A stretch of DNA of 14,011 nt from Bacteroidales bacterium Bact_16 (GTDB lineage Bacteria > Bacteroidota > Bacteroidia > Bacteroidales > UBA932), in contig LUZH01000026.1 of assembly GCA_001602885.1 (NCBI GenBank), positions 1 through 14,011 on the forward strand, written 5' to 3'. How positions within the stretch are numbered: position 1 is the stretch's first letter; the number at the start of each line of letters is the position of its first letter. This document shows, in pieces, positions 1 through 6,978 of the stretch. The position numbers and the translations under genes are program-made. Under the pieces are notes generated by a model, which was not told the DNA's origin, did not search any database, and was given only the letters and a program-made list of their open reading frames with translations.

Positions 1-698
1 CCGAGCGCGACCCGGAGAAGTGCGAGCTCTTCCTCGTGGAGGGTGATTCCGCAGGCGGTACCGCCAAGCAGGGCCGCGACCGCAAGACGCAGGCCATCCT
101 CCCGCTCCGAGGCAAGATCCTCAACGTCGAGAAGGCTTCCGGCGACCGCGCCTTCGACTCCGAGGAGATCCGCAACATCTACACCGCCCTCGGCGTGACC
201 GTGGCGATGGAGGACGAGACCGGCGAGAAGCACATGGACCTGAGCAAGCTCCGCTACCACAAGGTGGTCATCATGACCGATGCCGATGTGGACGGTTCGC
301 ACATCGCCTGCCTGATCCTGACCTTCTTCTTCCGCTATATGTTCGACCTGATCAAGAACGGCTACGTCTATCTCGCGACCCCGCCGCTCTACCTCGTCAA
401 GAAGGGCAAGGAAGAGGTCTACTGCTGGACCGAGGAGCAGCGCGAAGAGGCTGCGCTCCGCCTGGGCAAGGGCAGCGACAAGGGCTACACCGTGCAGCGC
501 TACAAAGGTCTCGGTGAAATGTCCGACGTCCAGCTGTGGGAGACCACCATGGACCCGTCCCGCCGCCGTCTGCGCAAGATCACGATCGACAACGCAGCCG
601 CCGCCGAGCGGACTTTCTCGATGCTGATGGGCGACGACGTCCCGCCCCGCCGCCAGTTCATCGAGGAGAACGCCCACTACGCCAACATCGACGCGTAA
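1..698 (+). CDS. gyrB: DNA gyrase subunit B, C-terminal part (5' end outside window)
   Basis: This is the C-terminal ~232 residues of a type IIA topoisomerase B subunit, read from base 3; the ATPase half lies upstream of the window. GyrB pairs with GyrA to introduce negative supercoils using ATP. Visible motifs are the TOPRIM signature LFLVEGDSAGG near bases 27-59, with the metal-binding Glu codon at 39, the DADVDGSHI motif with Asp codons at 279, 285 and 291, and the QRYKGLGEM core motif near 495-521. The ending VPPRRQFIEENAHYANIDA matches the usual Bacteroidota GyrB tail, which favours GyrB over the ParE subunit of topoisomerase IV. There is no large gammaproteobacterial-type insertion after the TOPRIM motif. 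The next gene starts 34 bases after the stop, so gyrB probably leads or belongs to the same transcript. No frameshift is seen. Confidence 0.95.
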   Translation, partial: ERDPEKCELFLVEGDSAGGTAKQGRDRKTQAILPLRGKILNVEKASGDRAFDSEEIRNIYTALGVTVAMEDETGEKHMDLSKLRYHKVVIMTDADVDGSHIACLILTFFFRYMFDLIKNGYVYLATPPLYLVKKGKEEVYCWTEEQREEAALRLGKGSDKGYTVQRYKGLGEMSDVQLWETTMDPSRRRLRKITIDNAAAAERTFSMLMGDDVPPRRQFIEENAHYANIDA

Positions 699-732
699 AG
701 CTTTTGATTGAAACGAAGAATCTGAACCTGAT

Positions 733-1995
733 ATGTTAGACATTTTCGACAGGATTGAACGCGACAGCGGCGGCCCGATCGGCCAGTATTTCGAGCAGGG
801 CTTCGGCTACTATATGTACCCCCGCCTCGAAGGCGAACTGGGCCCCCATATGATCTTCAACGGCACCCCGGTGCTCAACTGGAGCCTCAACAACTATCTC
901 GGCCTGGCCAACCACCCGGAGGTCCGCAAGGCGGACGCCGAGGCGGCTGCCAAGTGGGGGCTGGCGTACCCGATGGGCGCCCGCATGATGAGCGGCCACA
1001 CCCGTTATCACGAGCAGCTCGAGCAGACCTTCGCCAAGTTCGAGAAGAAGGAAGACGCTTTCCTGTACAACTTCGGCTACCAGGGCATCGTGTCCACGAT
1101 CGACGCGCTCACGGCGCGCCACGACGTCATCGTCTATGACGCCGAGTGCCACGCCTGCCTGCTGGACGGCATCCGCCTGCACATCGGCGAGAAGTACAAA
1201 TACCGCCACAACAACATCGCCGACTGCGAGAAGGTGCTTGCGCGCGCCTGCCAGGTGGCGGAGGAGAACGGCGGCGGCGTGCTGCTGATCACCGAAGGCG
1301 TGTTCGGCATGACCGGCGCGCTGGGCATCCTCGACCAGATCGCCGCCCTCAAGAAGAAATACAAGTTCCGCATCCTGATCGACGACGCGCACGGCTTCGG
1401 CCTGCTCGGCGAGCACGGCCGCGGTACCTCCGAGCAGCTCGGCTGCATGGACGACATCGACCTCTACATCGGCGCCTTCGCCAAGTCGATGGCCTCGATC
1501 GGCGGCTTCGTCGCCGGTCCCCACAAGATCATCAACTACCTGCGGGCCAATATGCGTTCGCAGATGTACGCCAAGTCGCTCCCGATGCCGCTCGTGATCG
1601 GCAACATGAAGCGCATGGAGATCATCGACTCTCCGGAGGGCGATGCGCTCCGCGCCAAGTGCTGGCAGATCACCCACGCCATCCAGGACGGCTTCAAGAA
1701 GGAAGGATTCGACATCGGCGAGGCCCAGGCCTGCGTGACGCCGGTCCATATCTTCGGCGGCGTGGCCCAGGCCACCAAGATGGCCAAGGACCTGCGCGAA
1801 AACTACAAGATCTTCTGCTCGATGGTCATCTACCCGGTGATCCCGAAGGGCATGATCATCTTCCGCATCGTCTCCACGGCCGCCCACACGATGGAGGACG
1901 TGGAATACACGCTCAAGGCGTTCAAGGAGATCAAGGCCAAGCTCGACGCCGGCCAGTACGACGGCGACGACATCGCCGAGATGACCATACAATAA
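733..1995 (+). CDS. spt: Alpha-oxoamine synthase family PLP enzyme, probable serine palmitoyltransferase
   Basis: The 420-residue protein is a fold-type I PLP enzyme of the family that includes serine palmitoyltransferase (SPT), KBL and BioF. These enzymes condense an amino acid with an acyl-CoA and release CO2. SPT makes 3-ketosphinganine from L-serine and palmitoyl-CoA, the first step of the sphingolipid synthesis typical of Bacteroidota. Visible residues are the PLP-stacking His140 in AECHAC, the cofactor-binding DDAHGFG at 217-223, and Lys251 in FAKSMASIGGF, the expected Schiff-base lysine. The N-terminal segment NYLGLANHPEVRK followed by YPMGARMMSGHT is typical of the Bacteroidota paralogue often labelled BioF or SPT. 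No bioB, bioD or bioA lies nearby, and the next gene overlaps the stop and encodes a ketoreductase, which favours SPT. The protein is soluble, with no signal peptide. The family is certain; the substrate is inferred. No clear Shine-Dalgarno sequence precedes ATG 733. Confidence 0.78.
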   Translation: MLDIFDRIERDSGGPIGQYFEQGFGYYMYPRLEGELGPHMIFNGTPVLNWSLNNYLGLANHPEVRKADAEAAAKWGLAYPMGARMMSGHTRYHEQLEQTFAKFEKKEDAFLYNFGYQGIVSTIDALTARHDVIVYDAECHACLLDGIRLHIGEKYKYRHNNIADCEKVLARACQVAEENGGGVLLITEGVFGMTGALGILDQIAALKKKYKFRILIDDAHGFGLLGEHGRGTSEQLGCMDDIDLYIGAFAKSMASIGGFVAGPHKIINYLRANMRSQMYAKSLPMPLVIGNMKRMEIIDSPEGDALRAKCWQITHAIQDGFKKEGFDIGEAQACVTPVHIFGGVAQATKMAKDLRENYKIFCSMVIYPVIPKGMIIFRIVSTAAHTMEDVEYTLKAFKEIKAKLDAGQYDGDDIAEMTIQ

Positions 1996-2807
1996 TGATC
2001 AGTCTGCAGGACAAGGTAATTATCGTGACGGGAGCCAGCTCGGGCATCGGACTGGCTTCTGCCCGTCAATTCGGCAGCGAGGGCGCGCGGGTCGTGATGG
2101 CCGCGCGTTCCCTCGACAAGCTGGAGGCGCTGGCCCCTTCGGTCGCGCCCCCGGACCGGGTCCTGTGCGTCAAATGCGATGTAACCCTTGAAGATGACTG
2201 CCGCGCCCTTGTTGAGGCCGCGGTTGCGCGTTTCGGACGTATCGACATCCTGGTCAACAACGCCGGCCTGTCGATGCGTGCGATGTTCAAGGATCTCGAC
2301 CTGCAGGTGATCCACCGCCTGATGGACGTCAACTTCTGGGGCACGGTCAACTGCACCAAGTTTGCGCTTCCGTACCTGCTGGAGGCCAAAGGCTCCGTGG
2401 TGGGCGTCATCTCCATCGCCGGCTATTCCGCGCTGCCTGCGCGGACCGGCTACAGCGCCTCCAAGTACGCCATCCGCGGCTTCCTGGACACCATCCGGAT
2501 CGAGCACCTCAAGGACGGTCTCAACGTCCTCGTGTTCGCCCCGGGCTACACTTCTTCCAACGTCCGCAACGCGGCCCTGACCGCCGACGGCTCCGCCCAG
2601 GGCGAGACGCCGCTGGACGAGGGCAAGCTGATGAGCGCCGAGGCCTGCGCGGAGCGCCTTTCGCGCGCCCTGCGCCGCCGCCGTTCGCAGGTCATCCTGA
2701 CCACGCTCGGCCGCGCCACGGTGCTGCTCCACCGGCTGTTCCCGCGCCTGCTGGACCGTCTGACCTACAGCTACATCGCCCGCGAGGCGGGCAGTCCTTT
2801 CAAATAG
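1995..2807 (+). CDS. Short-chain dehydrogenase/reductase, candidate 3-ketosphinganine reductase
   Basis: This is a 270-residue classical SDR with a Rossmann fold. The cofactor motif TGASSGIG is at 12-19, NNAG at 88-91, the catalytic Asn at 113 (DVNFWG), and the active site is Ser140, Tyr153 and Lys157 (YSASK). Alternating hydrophobic and basic stretches near the C-terminus (about 225-255) resemble membrane-associated SDRs that act on lipids. The start ATG overlaps the upstream stop (TAATG), so the two proteins are probably translated together. Because the upstream product is a likely 3-ketosphinganine-forming enzyme, the simplest role is NADPH-dependent reduction of that ketone to sphinganine. 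An Arg after the second beta strand (AARSLDK) fits NADP(H) preference. This role is inferred from context; SDR sequences rarely reveal their substrate. Another lipid or sugar ketone remains possible. Confidence 0.85.
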   Translation: MISLQDKVIIVTGASSGIGLASARQFGSEGARVVMAARSLDKLEALAPSVAPPDRVLCVKCDVTLEDDCRALVEAAVARFGRIDILVNNAGLSMRAMFKDLDLQVIHRLMDVNFWGTVNCTKFALPYLLEAKGSVVGVISIAGYSALPARTGYSASKYAIRGFLDTIRIEHLKDGLNVLVFAPGYTSSNVRNAALTADGSAQGETPLDEGKLMSAEACAERLSRALRRRRSQVILTTLGRATVLLHRLFPRLLDRLTYSYIAREAGSPFK

Positions 2808-2814
2808 CCGCCCG

Positions 2815-4842
2815 ATGACCAGGAACTCTCTCGTCCGCATACTCGTCCCGCTCGGTATCGCATTCCTCCTGTTGGTGATGCTGATGCCGAGGAGCGCCAA
2901 GTTCGCCTACGACTACCGCAAGGGGCGCACCTGGAAATACGAGACGCTGTATGCCCAGTTCGACTTCCCGATCTACAAGACCGAGGAGCAGATGATGGCC
3001 GAGCGGGGCGAGGCCTCCACCGAGGCGATTCCGTATTACAAGTATTCCAACGAGATCGTCACGCGCAATCTCCGTGCAGCCGAGCGGCTGGACCTGGGGA
3101 GCCTGCGCGGCGCGACCGTTTCCGCGCTCCGCGCGATCTACCAGAAGGGCATCCTGGCCGACGAGACGGGCCGCAGGCACGCCGCCAGCCCGGAGGTCCT
3201 CTACATCCAGCGCGACAAGCGCGCCGTCAAGTATCCGGTCTCCGAAGTCTATCGGCTGACGGAAGCGCGCGTGCGCCTGCTCGCCGACCTTTCCGACGTC
3301 TCCGACGCCAATGTCGACTCGCTGCTCCGCGCCACCGGCGCCTACGACCTGCTGGTGCCGAACCTGCTCTTCGACGAGCAGACCACGGCCCTGGTGCACA
3401 CCGAGTCGGTGACCAGCATCTCGCCCACGTCGGGCTACGTGACCGCCGGGCAGCTGATCGTGCAGGAGGAGGAAATCGTGACGGCGGAGATCGCCCAGAT
3501 GCTCGATTCCTACAAGCGCGAATTCGAGGCGAACATGGGCTCCACGGGGCCGACTTTCCTGCTGGTCCTGGGCAACATCCTGATCGCCCTGGCGATCGTG
3601 GTGCTCCTGTATCTGTCCATCTATTTCAACAATCCGAAGATTTTCGAAGACTCCCGCTTCCCCTATCTGGTGGTGGTCTTCCTGCTGGGCGCCCTGGCCG
3701 CGCTGATCCTGGTCAAGGTCAATGAGAAGGCGCTCCATTTCGTGCCCTTCACGCTGGTGGCCCTGCTCCTGCAGGCCTTCATGAAGAACCGCGTCGTGGT
3801 GCCCGTCTACGTGGTGTCCCTGCTGCCGTTGCTGATTTTCAGCCACGACGGCGCCGTGCTTTTCGTGATGTTCTTCGTGGCGGGCATGGTCGCCATCCTG
3901 GCGTTCCGCTACTTCAACCGCGGGTGGAAGCAGTTCATCACGGCCCTGATCACTTTCGGGGTGCTGGCGCTGAGCTATCTGGGCTTCCGCGCCGCCGAGC
4001 TGGTCACGGGCAACGTCTGGACGGCGCTGCTGAGCCTGTTCGTGGGCTCGATGCTCACGGTGGCGGGCTATCCGCTCATCTACCTGTTCGAGCGTATCTT
4101 CAACCTGGTGTCCAATTCCCGGCTCATCGAGCTCTGCGACGTCTCCAACCCGGTGATCCGCGAGCTGGAGCAGAAAGCGCCGGGCACCTTCCAGCATTCG
4201 CTGCAGGTGATGAACATGGCGGACACCGTGGCGCGGGCCGTGGATGCCAACGCCGACCTGGTGCGCGCCGGCGCGCTCTACCACGACATCGGCAAGCTCT
4301 ACAACCCGCTCTGTTTCATTGAGAACGAATCCCTCGTCTCCCGCGGAGGCGAGCACGGATACCATGAGGGGATGAACCCGGAGCAGAGTGCCCGGGAGAT
4401 CATCCGTCACGTCCCCGAGGGCGTGGAGCGGGCGCACAAGCACCGCCTGCCCGAGGCCCTGATCGACTTCATCCGCAGCCACCACGGCACCACGGTCACC
4501 GGCTACTTCTACGGCCAGTACCTGCAGGCCGGCGGCGATCCCGCCCGCATCGACGAGTTCCGCTATCCGGGCATCAAGCCCGTGACCAAGGAGCAGATCA
4601 TCCTGATGCTCTGCGACAGCGTCGAAGCGGCGTCCCGCACGCTCAAGGAGTTCACCCCGGAGGCCTATTCCGCCTTCGTGGAGCGCATCGTGGCCGGCAA
4701 GATGGAGGAAGGCCAGTTCGAGCACGCCGACATCTCCATCAGCGAGCTGGGCACGGTCAAGGACACGCTCAAGCAGTATCTCGCGCAGATCCACCACGAG
4801 CGTGTCGTCTATCCCGAAAGAAAGACAAAAAAGAAGAAATAA
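2815..4842 (+). CDS. pgpH: PgpH-type 7TM-HD family phosphodiesterase (probable c-di-AMP hydrolase)
   Basis: This 675-residue membrane protein has the PgpH/YqfF layout. A first transmembrane helix (about 7-23) is followed by an extracytoplasmic 7TMR-HDED-like domain (about 30-240), a bundle of about seven transmembrane helices (about 245-425), and a cytoplasmic HD domain (about 440-640). HD-domain metal ligands are visible: His461 (FQHSLQ), His490-Asp491 (YHDIGK), His532, His556-His557 (HHGTT) and Asp601 (LCDSVEAA). In characterised homologues this domain hydrolyses cyclic-di-AMP to pApA; that activity is inherited from the family and not shown here. The start lies 7 bases after the SDR stop and trigger factor begins 14 bases after its own stop, so it sits mid-operon. 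The C-terminus is lysine-rich (KTKKKK). All key residues are present and there is no sign of decay. Confidence 0.9.
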   Translation: MTRNSLVRILVPLGIAFLLLVMLMPRSAKFAYDYRKGRTWKYETLYAQFDFPIYKTEEQMMAERGEASTEAIPYYKYSNEIVTRNLRAAERLDLGSLRGATVSALRAIYQKGILADETGRRHAASPEVLYIQRDKRAVKYPVSEVYRLTEARVRLLADLSDVSDANVDSLLRATGAYDLLVPNLLFDEQTTALVHTESVTSISPTSGYVTAGQLIVQEEEIVTAEIAQMLDSYKREFEANMGSTGPTFLLVLGNILIALAIVVLLYLSIYFNNPKIFEDSRFPYLVVVFLLGALAALILVKVNEKALHFVPFTLVALLLQAFMKNRVVVPVYVVSLLPLLIFSHDGAVLFVMFFVAGMVAILAFRYFNRGWKQFITALITFGVLALSYLGFRAAELVTGNVWTALLSLFVGSMLTVAGYPLIYLFERIFNLVSNSRLIELCDVSNPVIRELEQKAPGTFQHSLQVMNMADTVARAVDANADLVRAGALYHDIGKLYNPLCFIENESLVSRGGEHGYHEGMNPEQSAREIIRHVPEGVERAHKHRLPEALIDFIRSHHGTTVTGYFYGQYLQAGGDPARIDEFRYPGIKPVTKEQIILMLCDSVEAASRTLKEFTPEAYSAFVERIVAGKMEEGQFEHADISISELGTVKDTLKQYLAQIHHERVVYPERKTKKKK

Positions 4843-4856
4843 GAATTATTGTAAGT

Positions 4857-5858
4857 ATGAAAGTAAAAGAAAAGAAAATCGATGCTCTCAACAGGGAGCT
4901 GACCATCGAAGTCGCAGCAGCCGACTACGCAGAGATTGTGAACAAGAAGCTGGCCGACCGTCGTCGTACGGCCGAATTCAAGGGCTTCCGCAAGGGTATG
5001 GTCCCCGCCTCGCTGATCAAGCGTGTTTATGGCGAGCAGGCGCTCGTCGAGTCCGTCAACCAGGTGATCGGTCAGGCACTTGACCAGCACATCACCGAGA
5101 AGAAACTCCGCATCCTGGGCGAGCCGCTCGCTTCCGCGAACCAGCCGGAGGTCGAGTGGGCGGACGGCAATGACTTCACCTTCGTGTTCGACCTGGGCCT
5201 CAGCCCGGAGGTCAACGTCGAGGTGGAAGCCGCCGACACCGTTCCTTCCTATACCGTCACCGTCACGGCCAAGGACAAGGCCCCGATGATCGAGAACCTC
5301 AAGAAATACTACGAGGAGCACAAGGAGGAGGGCCAGGAGGCCAAGTCCGACGACGACCTCGACAAGGAGGTTTCCGAGCGTCTGAAGGCTCAGTTCAAGA
5401 GCGAGGCCGACTGGCGCCTGACCCAGGATATCCGCAAGTTCTACATCGACAAGGCCGGCGTCGAGCTTCCGGAGGCTTTCCTGAAGCGCTGGCTGGTCGA
5501 GGCCAACGGCGGCAAGCTCACCGCCGAGGATGTCGAGAAGGATTTTCCGGGCTTCGCCGAGGACTTCAAGTGGCAGCTCGTCCGTGGCTCCCTGATGCAG
5601 AAGTGGGGCTTCAAGGTCGAGGAGAAGGACCTGACCGAGCAGGCCGAGGCTTTCGCCCGCTACCAGTACGCGATGTACGGCATCGGCAACGTCCCTGACG
5701 AGGTCGTGAAGGAGATGGCCGTCAATATGCTCCAGGACCAGAAGCAGGTCGAGCGTATCGTCGAGCAGGTCGAGGACCGCAAGGTGCTCGACAAGATCAA
5801 GGAGACCATCACCCTCAAGGCCACCAAGATCAGCGCCGCCAAGTTCCGCGAGCTCTAG
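4857..5858 (+). CDS. tig: Trigger factor lacking the PPIase domain
   Basis: This is a ribosome-associated chaperone that meets nascent chains at the exit tunnel. The N-terminal ribosome-binding domain (about 1-115) carries the signature FKGFRKGMVP at 41-50. The C-terminal chaperone domain (about 165-333) has blocks I associate with Bacteroidota trigger factor, such as PEAFLKRWL, DFKWQL and YGIGNVPDE. The protein is 333 residues, whereas Bacteroides trigger factors are about 450. The missing ~115 residues correspond to the FKBP-like prolyl isomerase domain: the arm helix (MIENLKKYYEEHK) runs through a short acidic linker at about 155-167 straight into the C-terminal domain. No frameshift or stop is seen, so this looks like a genuine in-frame domain loss that should keep chaperone function and lose isomerase activity. 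Start ATG 4857 is followed directly by the expected N-terminal strand. It is the last gene of the run before a terminator. Confidence 0.93.
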   Translation: MKVKEKKIDALNRELTIEVAAADYAEIVNKKLADRRRTAEFKGFRKGMVPASLIKRVYGEQALVESVNQVIGQALDQHITEKKLRILGEPLASANQPEVEWADGNDFTFVFDLGLSPEVNVEVEAADTVPSYTVTVTAKDKAPMIENLKKYYEEHKEEGQEAKSDDDLDKEVSERLKAQFKSEADWRLTQDIRKFYIDKAGVELPEAFLKRWLVEANGGKLTAEDVEKDFPGFAEDFKWQLVRGSLMQKWGFKVEEKDLTEQAEAFARYQYAMYGIGNVPDEVVKEMAVNMLQDQKQVERIVEQVEDRKVLDKIKETITLKATKISAAKFREL

Positions 5859-5886
5859 CCCCCGCCGCTGACCCTGCACCGTTCCC

Positions 5887-5909
5887 GGTGTCCCCAAAAC
5901 AGGGACACC
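5887..5909. repeat. REP-like palindrome, copy 1
   Basis: GGTGTCCC at 5887-5894 pairs perfectly with GGGACACC at 5902-5909 around a 7-base loop. It lies 28 bases after the tig stop. Copy 2 at 5933-5965 repeats nearly the same sequence, including the trailing GGCACG or GGGCACG. Paired intergenic palindromes of this kind resemble REP/BIME elements, which are mobilised elsewhere by RAYT (Y1) transposases. The hairpin could also protect the mRNA 3' end. Confidence 0.75.
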
Positions 5910-5932
5910 AGGCACGAAAAAGGCCCAAATCA

Positions 5933-5965
5933 TGCCCGGTGTCCCCATTTTAGGGACACCGGGCA
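5933..5965. repeat. REP-like palindrome, copy 2
   Basis: A perfect 13-bp stem joins TGCCCGGTGTCCC at 5933-5945 to its complement at 5953-5965 around a 7-base loop at 5946-5952. The stem core is identical to copy 1, while the loop bases differ (CATTTTA versus CAAAACA). Conserved stems with a changed loop suggest that the structure or the repeat unit is what matters. The spacing between copies (23 bases) is short, as in BIME pairs. No transposase gene is in the window. Confidence 0.8.
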
Positions 5966-5972
5966 CGCTTTT

Positions 5973-6000
5973 GCCCGGCCCCTTCGGCCGGGCTTCTTCG
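5973..6000 (+). terminator. Rho-independent terminator of the gyrB-tig run
   Basis: An 8-bp G+C stem, GCCCGGCC at 5973-5980 and GGCCGGGC at 5986-5993, closes a CCTTC loop and is followed by a T-rich but imperfect tail (TTCTTCG). It is preceded by CTTTT. The position 115 bases after tig and the change of base composition just beyond it fit the end of the upstream transcript. Confidence 0.65.
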
Positions 6001-6086
6001 TCCCTGTCCTCCCCGGCGGAAGGTGCAGGTGTCTGGCCCTGCCCGGAAACAGTCAAAAAATGGAAATGAACTTTTTGTACTGAAGA

Positions 6087-6116
6087 ATTGCAAAAGTCTT
6101 TTTTTTTTTAGTTTCG
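6087..6116 (+). promoter_or_regulatory. Candidate Bacteroides-type promoter for the exported-protein cassette
   Basis: ATTG at 6087-6090 lies 18 bases before TAGTTTCG at 6109-6116, a 7-of-8 match to the Bacteroidota -7 consensus TAnnTTTG. A run of 11 T residues occupies 6099-6109 between and into the boxes. The start codon at 6147 would then have a 5' leader of roughly 25 bases. The match is imperfect and this is the only promoter-like signal I find in the gap, so the call is tentative. Confidence 0.35.
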
Positions 6117-6146
6117 CGGAGTTTCAAATGCTAATGGACTGACACT

Positions 6147-6698
6147 ATGCGACAAACTTTACTTTTATTCTGCCTTTGTTCTCTTGCAATTATTTCGACG
6201 GGTTGCTGGAATATTAAGTTGAAGTGGCAGTTGCGTGAATTGATGAATAGTTCAGTCACCTTGCCGAAGAATGTCTCTTGCATCTATGACGGTTGTGTAA
6301 TGTCAATGCCTGATTCACTTCGGGGGAAAAAACGCGTCATTGTTTTCGTCGATTCGACAGAATGTAGTAAGTGCCGAATATCTCAATTTGTTAGATACAC
6401 GGATCTCTTCCGTCTTTCAGCGGAGACACAAGTATTCGTGCCGATCTTGCTTCTTTCAACATCTGCAACTGAGCGGCAGGGAGTAGTTGAACACTTGATT
6501 CAGATTGAGTTACCTTTCCCTGTGTATCTGGATGTCGATCATACTTTCGCGCATGATAATCCGCTGTTGATGGCAGATCGACGGTTCCATTCGGTCGTCA
6601 CAGATGAAAGCGGCCGCGTCTTGTTAGTGGGTGATCTCGCCCAGAGTGAAGAATTAATGGCTTTGTTTGCTCAGGATATCCTTAACATAACACTTTAA
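6147..6698 (+). CDS. Thioredoxin-like lipoprotein with CSKC motif
   Basis: This 183-residue exported protein has an N-terminal hydrophobic stretch ending in STGC, giving a probable lipoprotein with the lipidated Cys at residue 20. After an extracytoplasmic linker, residues about 60-175 look like a thioredoxin-like fold: the strand VIVFVDST runs into Cys73-Ser-Lys-Cys76, then come a helix, FVPILLLSTS, and PFPVYLDV. RFHSVVTDESGRVLLVG sits where thioredoxins carry the cis-proline loop, and no obvious cis-Pro is present. I recognise the family from Bacteroides genomes, where similar lipoproteins with a CSxCR motif sit beside short cysteine-rich or NVEALA-type peptides and propeller lipoproteins; its function is not established to my knowledge. 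The next gene, 17 bases downstream, encodes an eight-cysteine secreted peptide, so a role in that peptide's disulfide state is a natural inference. It is A+T-richer than the flanking genes. Confidence 0.8.
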   Translation: MRQTLLLFCLCSLAIISTGCWNIKLKWQLRELMNSSVTLPKNVSCIYDGCVMSMPDSLRGKKRVIVFVDSTECSKCRISQFVRYTDLFRLSAETQVFVPILLLSTSATERQGVVEHLIQIELPFPVYLDVDHTFAHDNPLLMADRRFHSVVTDESGRVLLVGDLAQSEELMALFAQDILNITL

Positions 6699-6715
6699 CA
6701 AAAACATCTTTGATT

Positions 6716-6976
6716 ATGAAAAAGAAACAAAAAATGATTGCAGTGCTTGCTGCGTTAGGTATTGCGGCGCTGTGCGGCATGTCTTTGTATGCCTCGGGTC
6801 CCTACTGTTTTGAAGAATGCTATAAGCAAATTGCCGAAGATGGAGGTGGGGGAATCAATTATGGCGCGATGTGTGTTACGAGACATAATGGTGGCTCGTG
6901 CCGGTATAATGATTGTTCGGATTGTAATAGGTGGCATATGTGCACCCCGGTTGAAATTAAATACTGCCCTAAATAA
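6716..6976 (+). CDS. Secreted eight-cysteine small protein (NVEALA-like context)
   Basis: This 86-residue precursor has a lysine-rich start, a hydrophobic core (about 8-22) and a probable signal peptidase I site after LYA at residue 26. The ~60-residue mature part has eight cysteines at 31, 35, 53, 62, 67, 70, 76 and 84, spaced C-x3-C-x17-C-x8-C-x4-C-x2-C-x5-C-x7-C, enough for four disulfides, with a glycine run at 43-46. I chose ATG 6716 over a TTG two codons earlier because MKKKQK is a normal signal-peptide start. Cys20 lies in the hydrophobic core but Leu precedes it, so a lipobox is unlikely. Size, export and neighbours resemble Bacteroidales NVEALA-type peptides, although the NVEALA motif is absent. 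Function unknown: a signalling peptide, a toxin or bacteriocin-like peptide, or a surface structural peptide are all possible. Confidence 0.85.
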   Translation: MKKKQKMIAVLAALGIAALCGMSLYASGPYCFEECYKQIAEDGGGGINYGAMCVTRHNGGSCRYNDCSDCNRWHMCTPVEIKYCPK

Positions 6977-6978
6977 GG

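Noticed and set aside
1..698. ParE (topoisomerase IV subunit) instead of GyrB
   Set aside because: The C-terminal sequence after the YKGLGEM motif matches the Bacteroidota GyrB tail, although the missing N-terminal half prevents a complete check.
1146..1994. Upstream in-frame extension of the SDR from a GTG inside the PLP enzyme gene
   Set aside because: The extension is an out-of-frame reading of the synthase, rich in Arg and Pro. The classical SDR N-terminus begins exactly at ATG 1995.
2800..4797. Long minus-strand open frame (665 codons) opposite the HD phosphodiesterase
   Set aside because: It is antisense to a well-supported membrane protein. Its translation is rich in His, Asp, Gln and Gly with no domain, a common artefact of high-G+C codon use.
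5887..5965. CRISPR-like repeats
   Set aside because: There are only two copies, each a palindrome with a short loop, with a 23-base interval and no cas genes.
6001..6060. Possible third degenerate REP copy (GGTGTCTGGCCC region)
   Set aside because: Similarity to the two clear palindromes is weak and it does not form a good hairpin.
6716..6976. Lipobox at Cys20 of the small secreted protein
   Set aside because: The residue before the Cys is Leu, not a small residue, and the better signal is a signal peptidase I site after residue 26.
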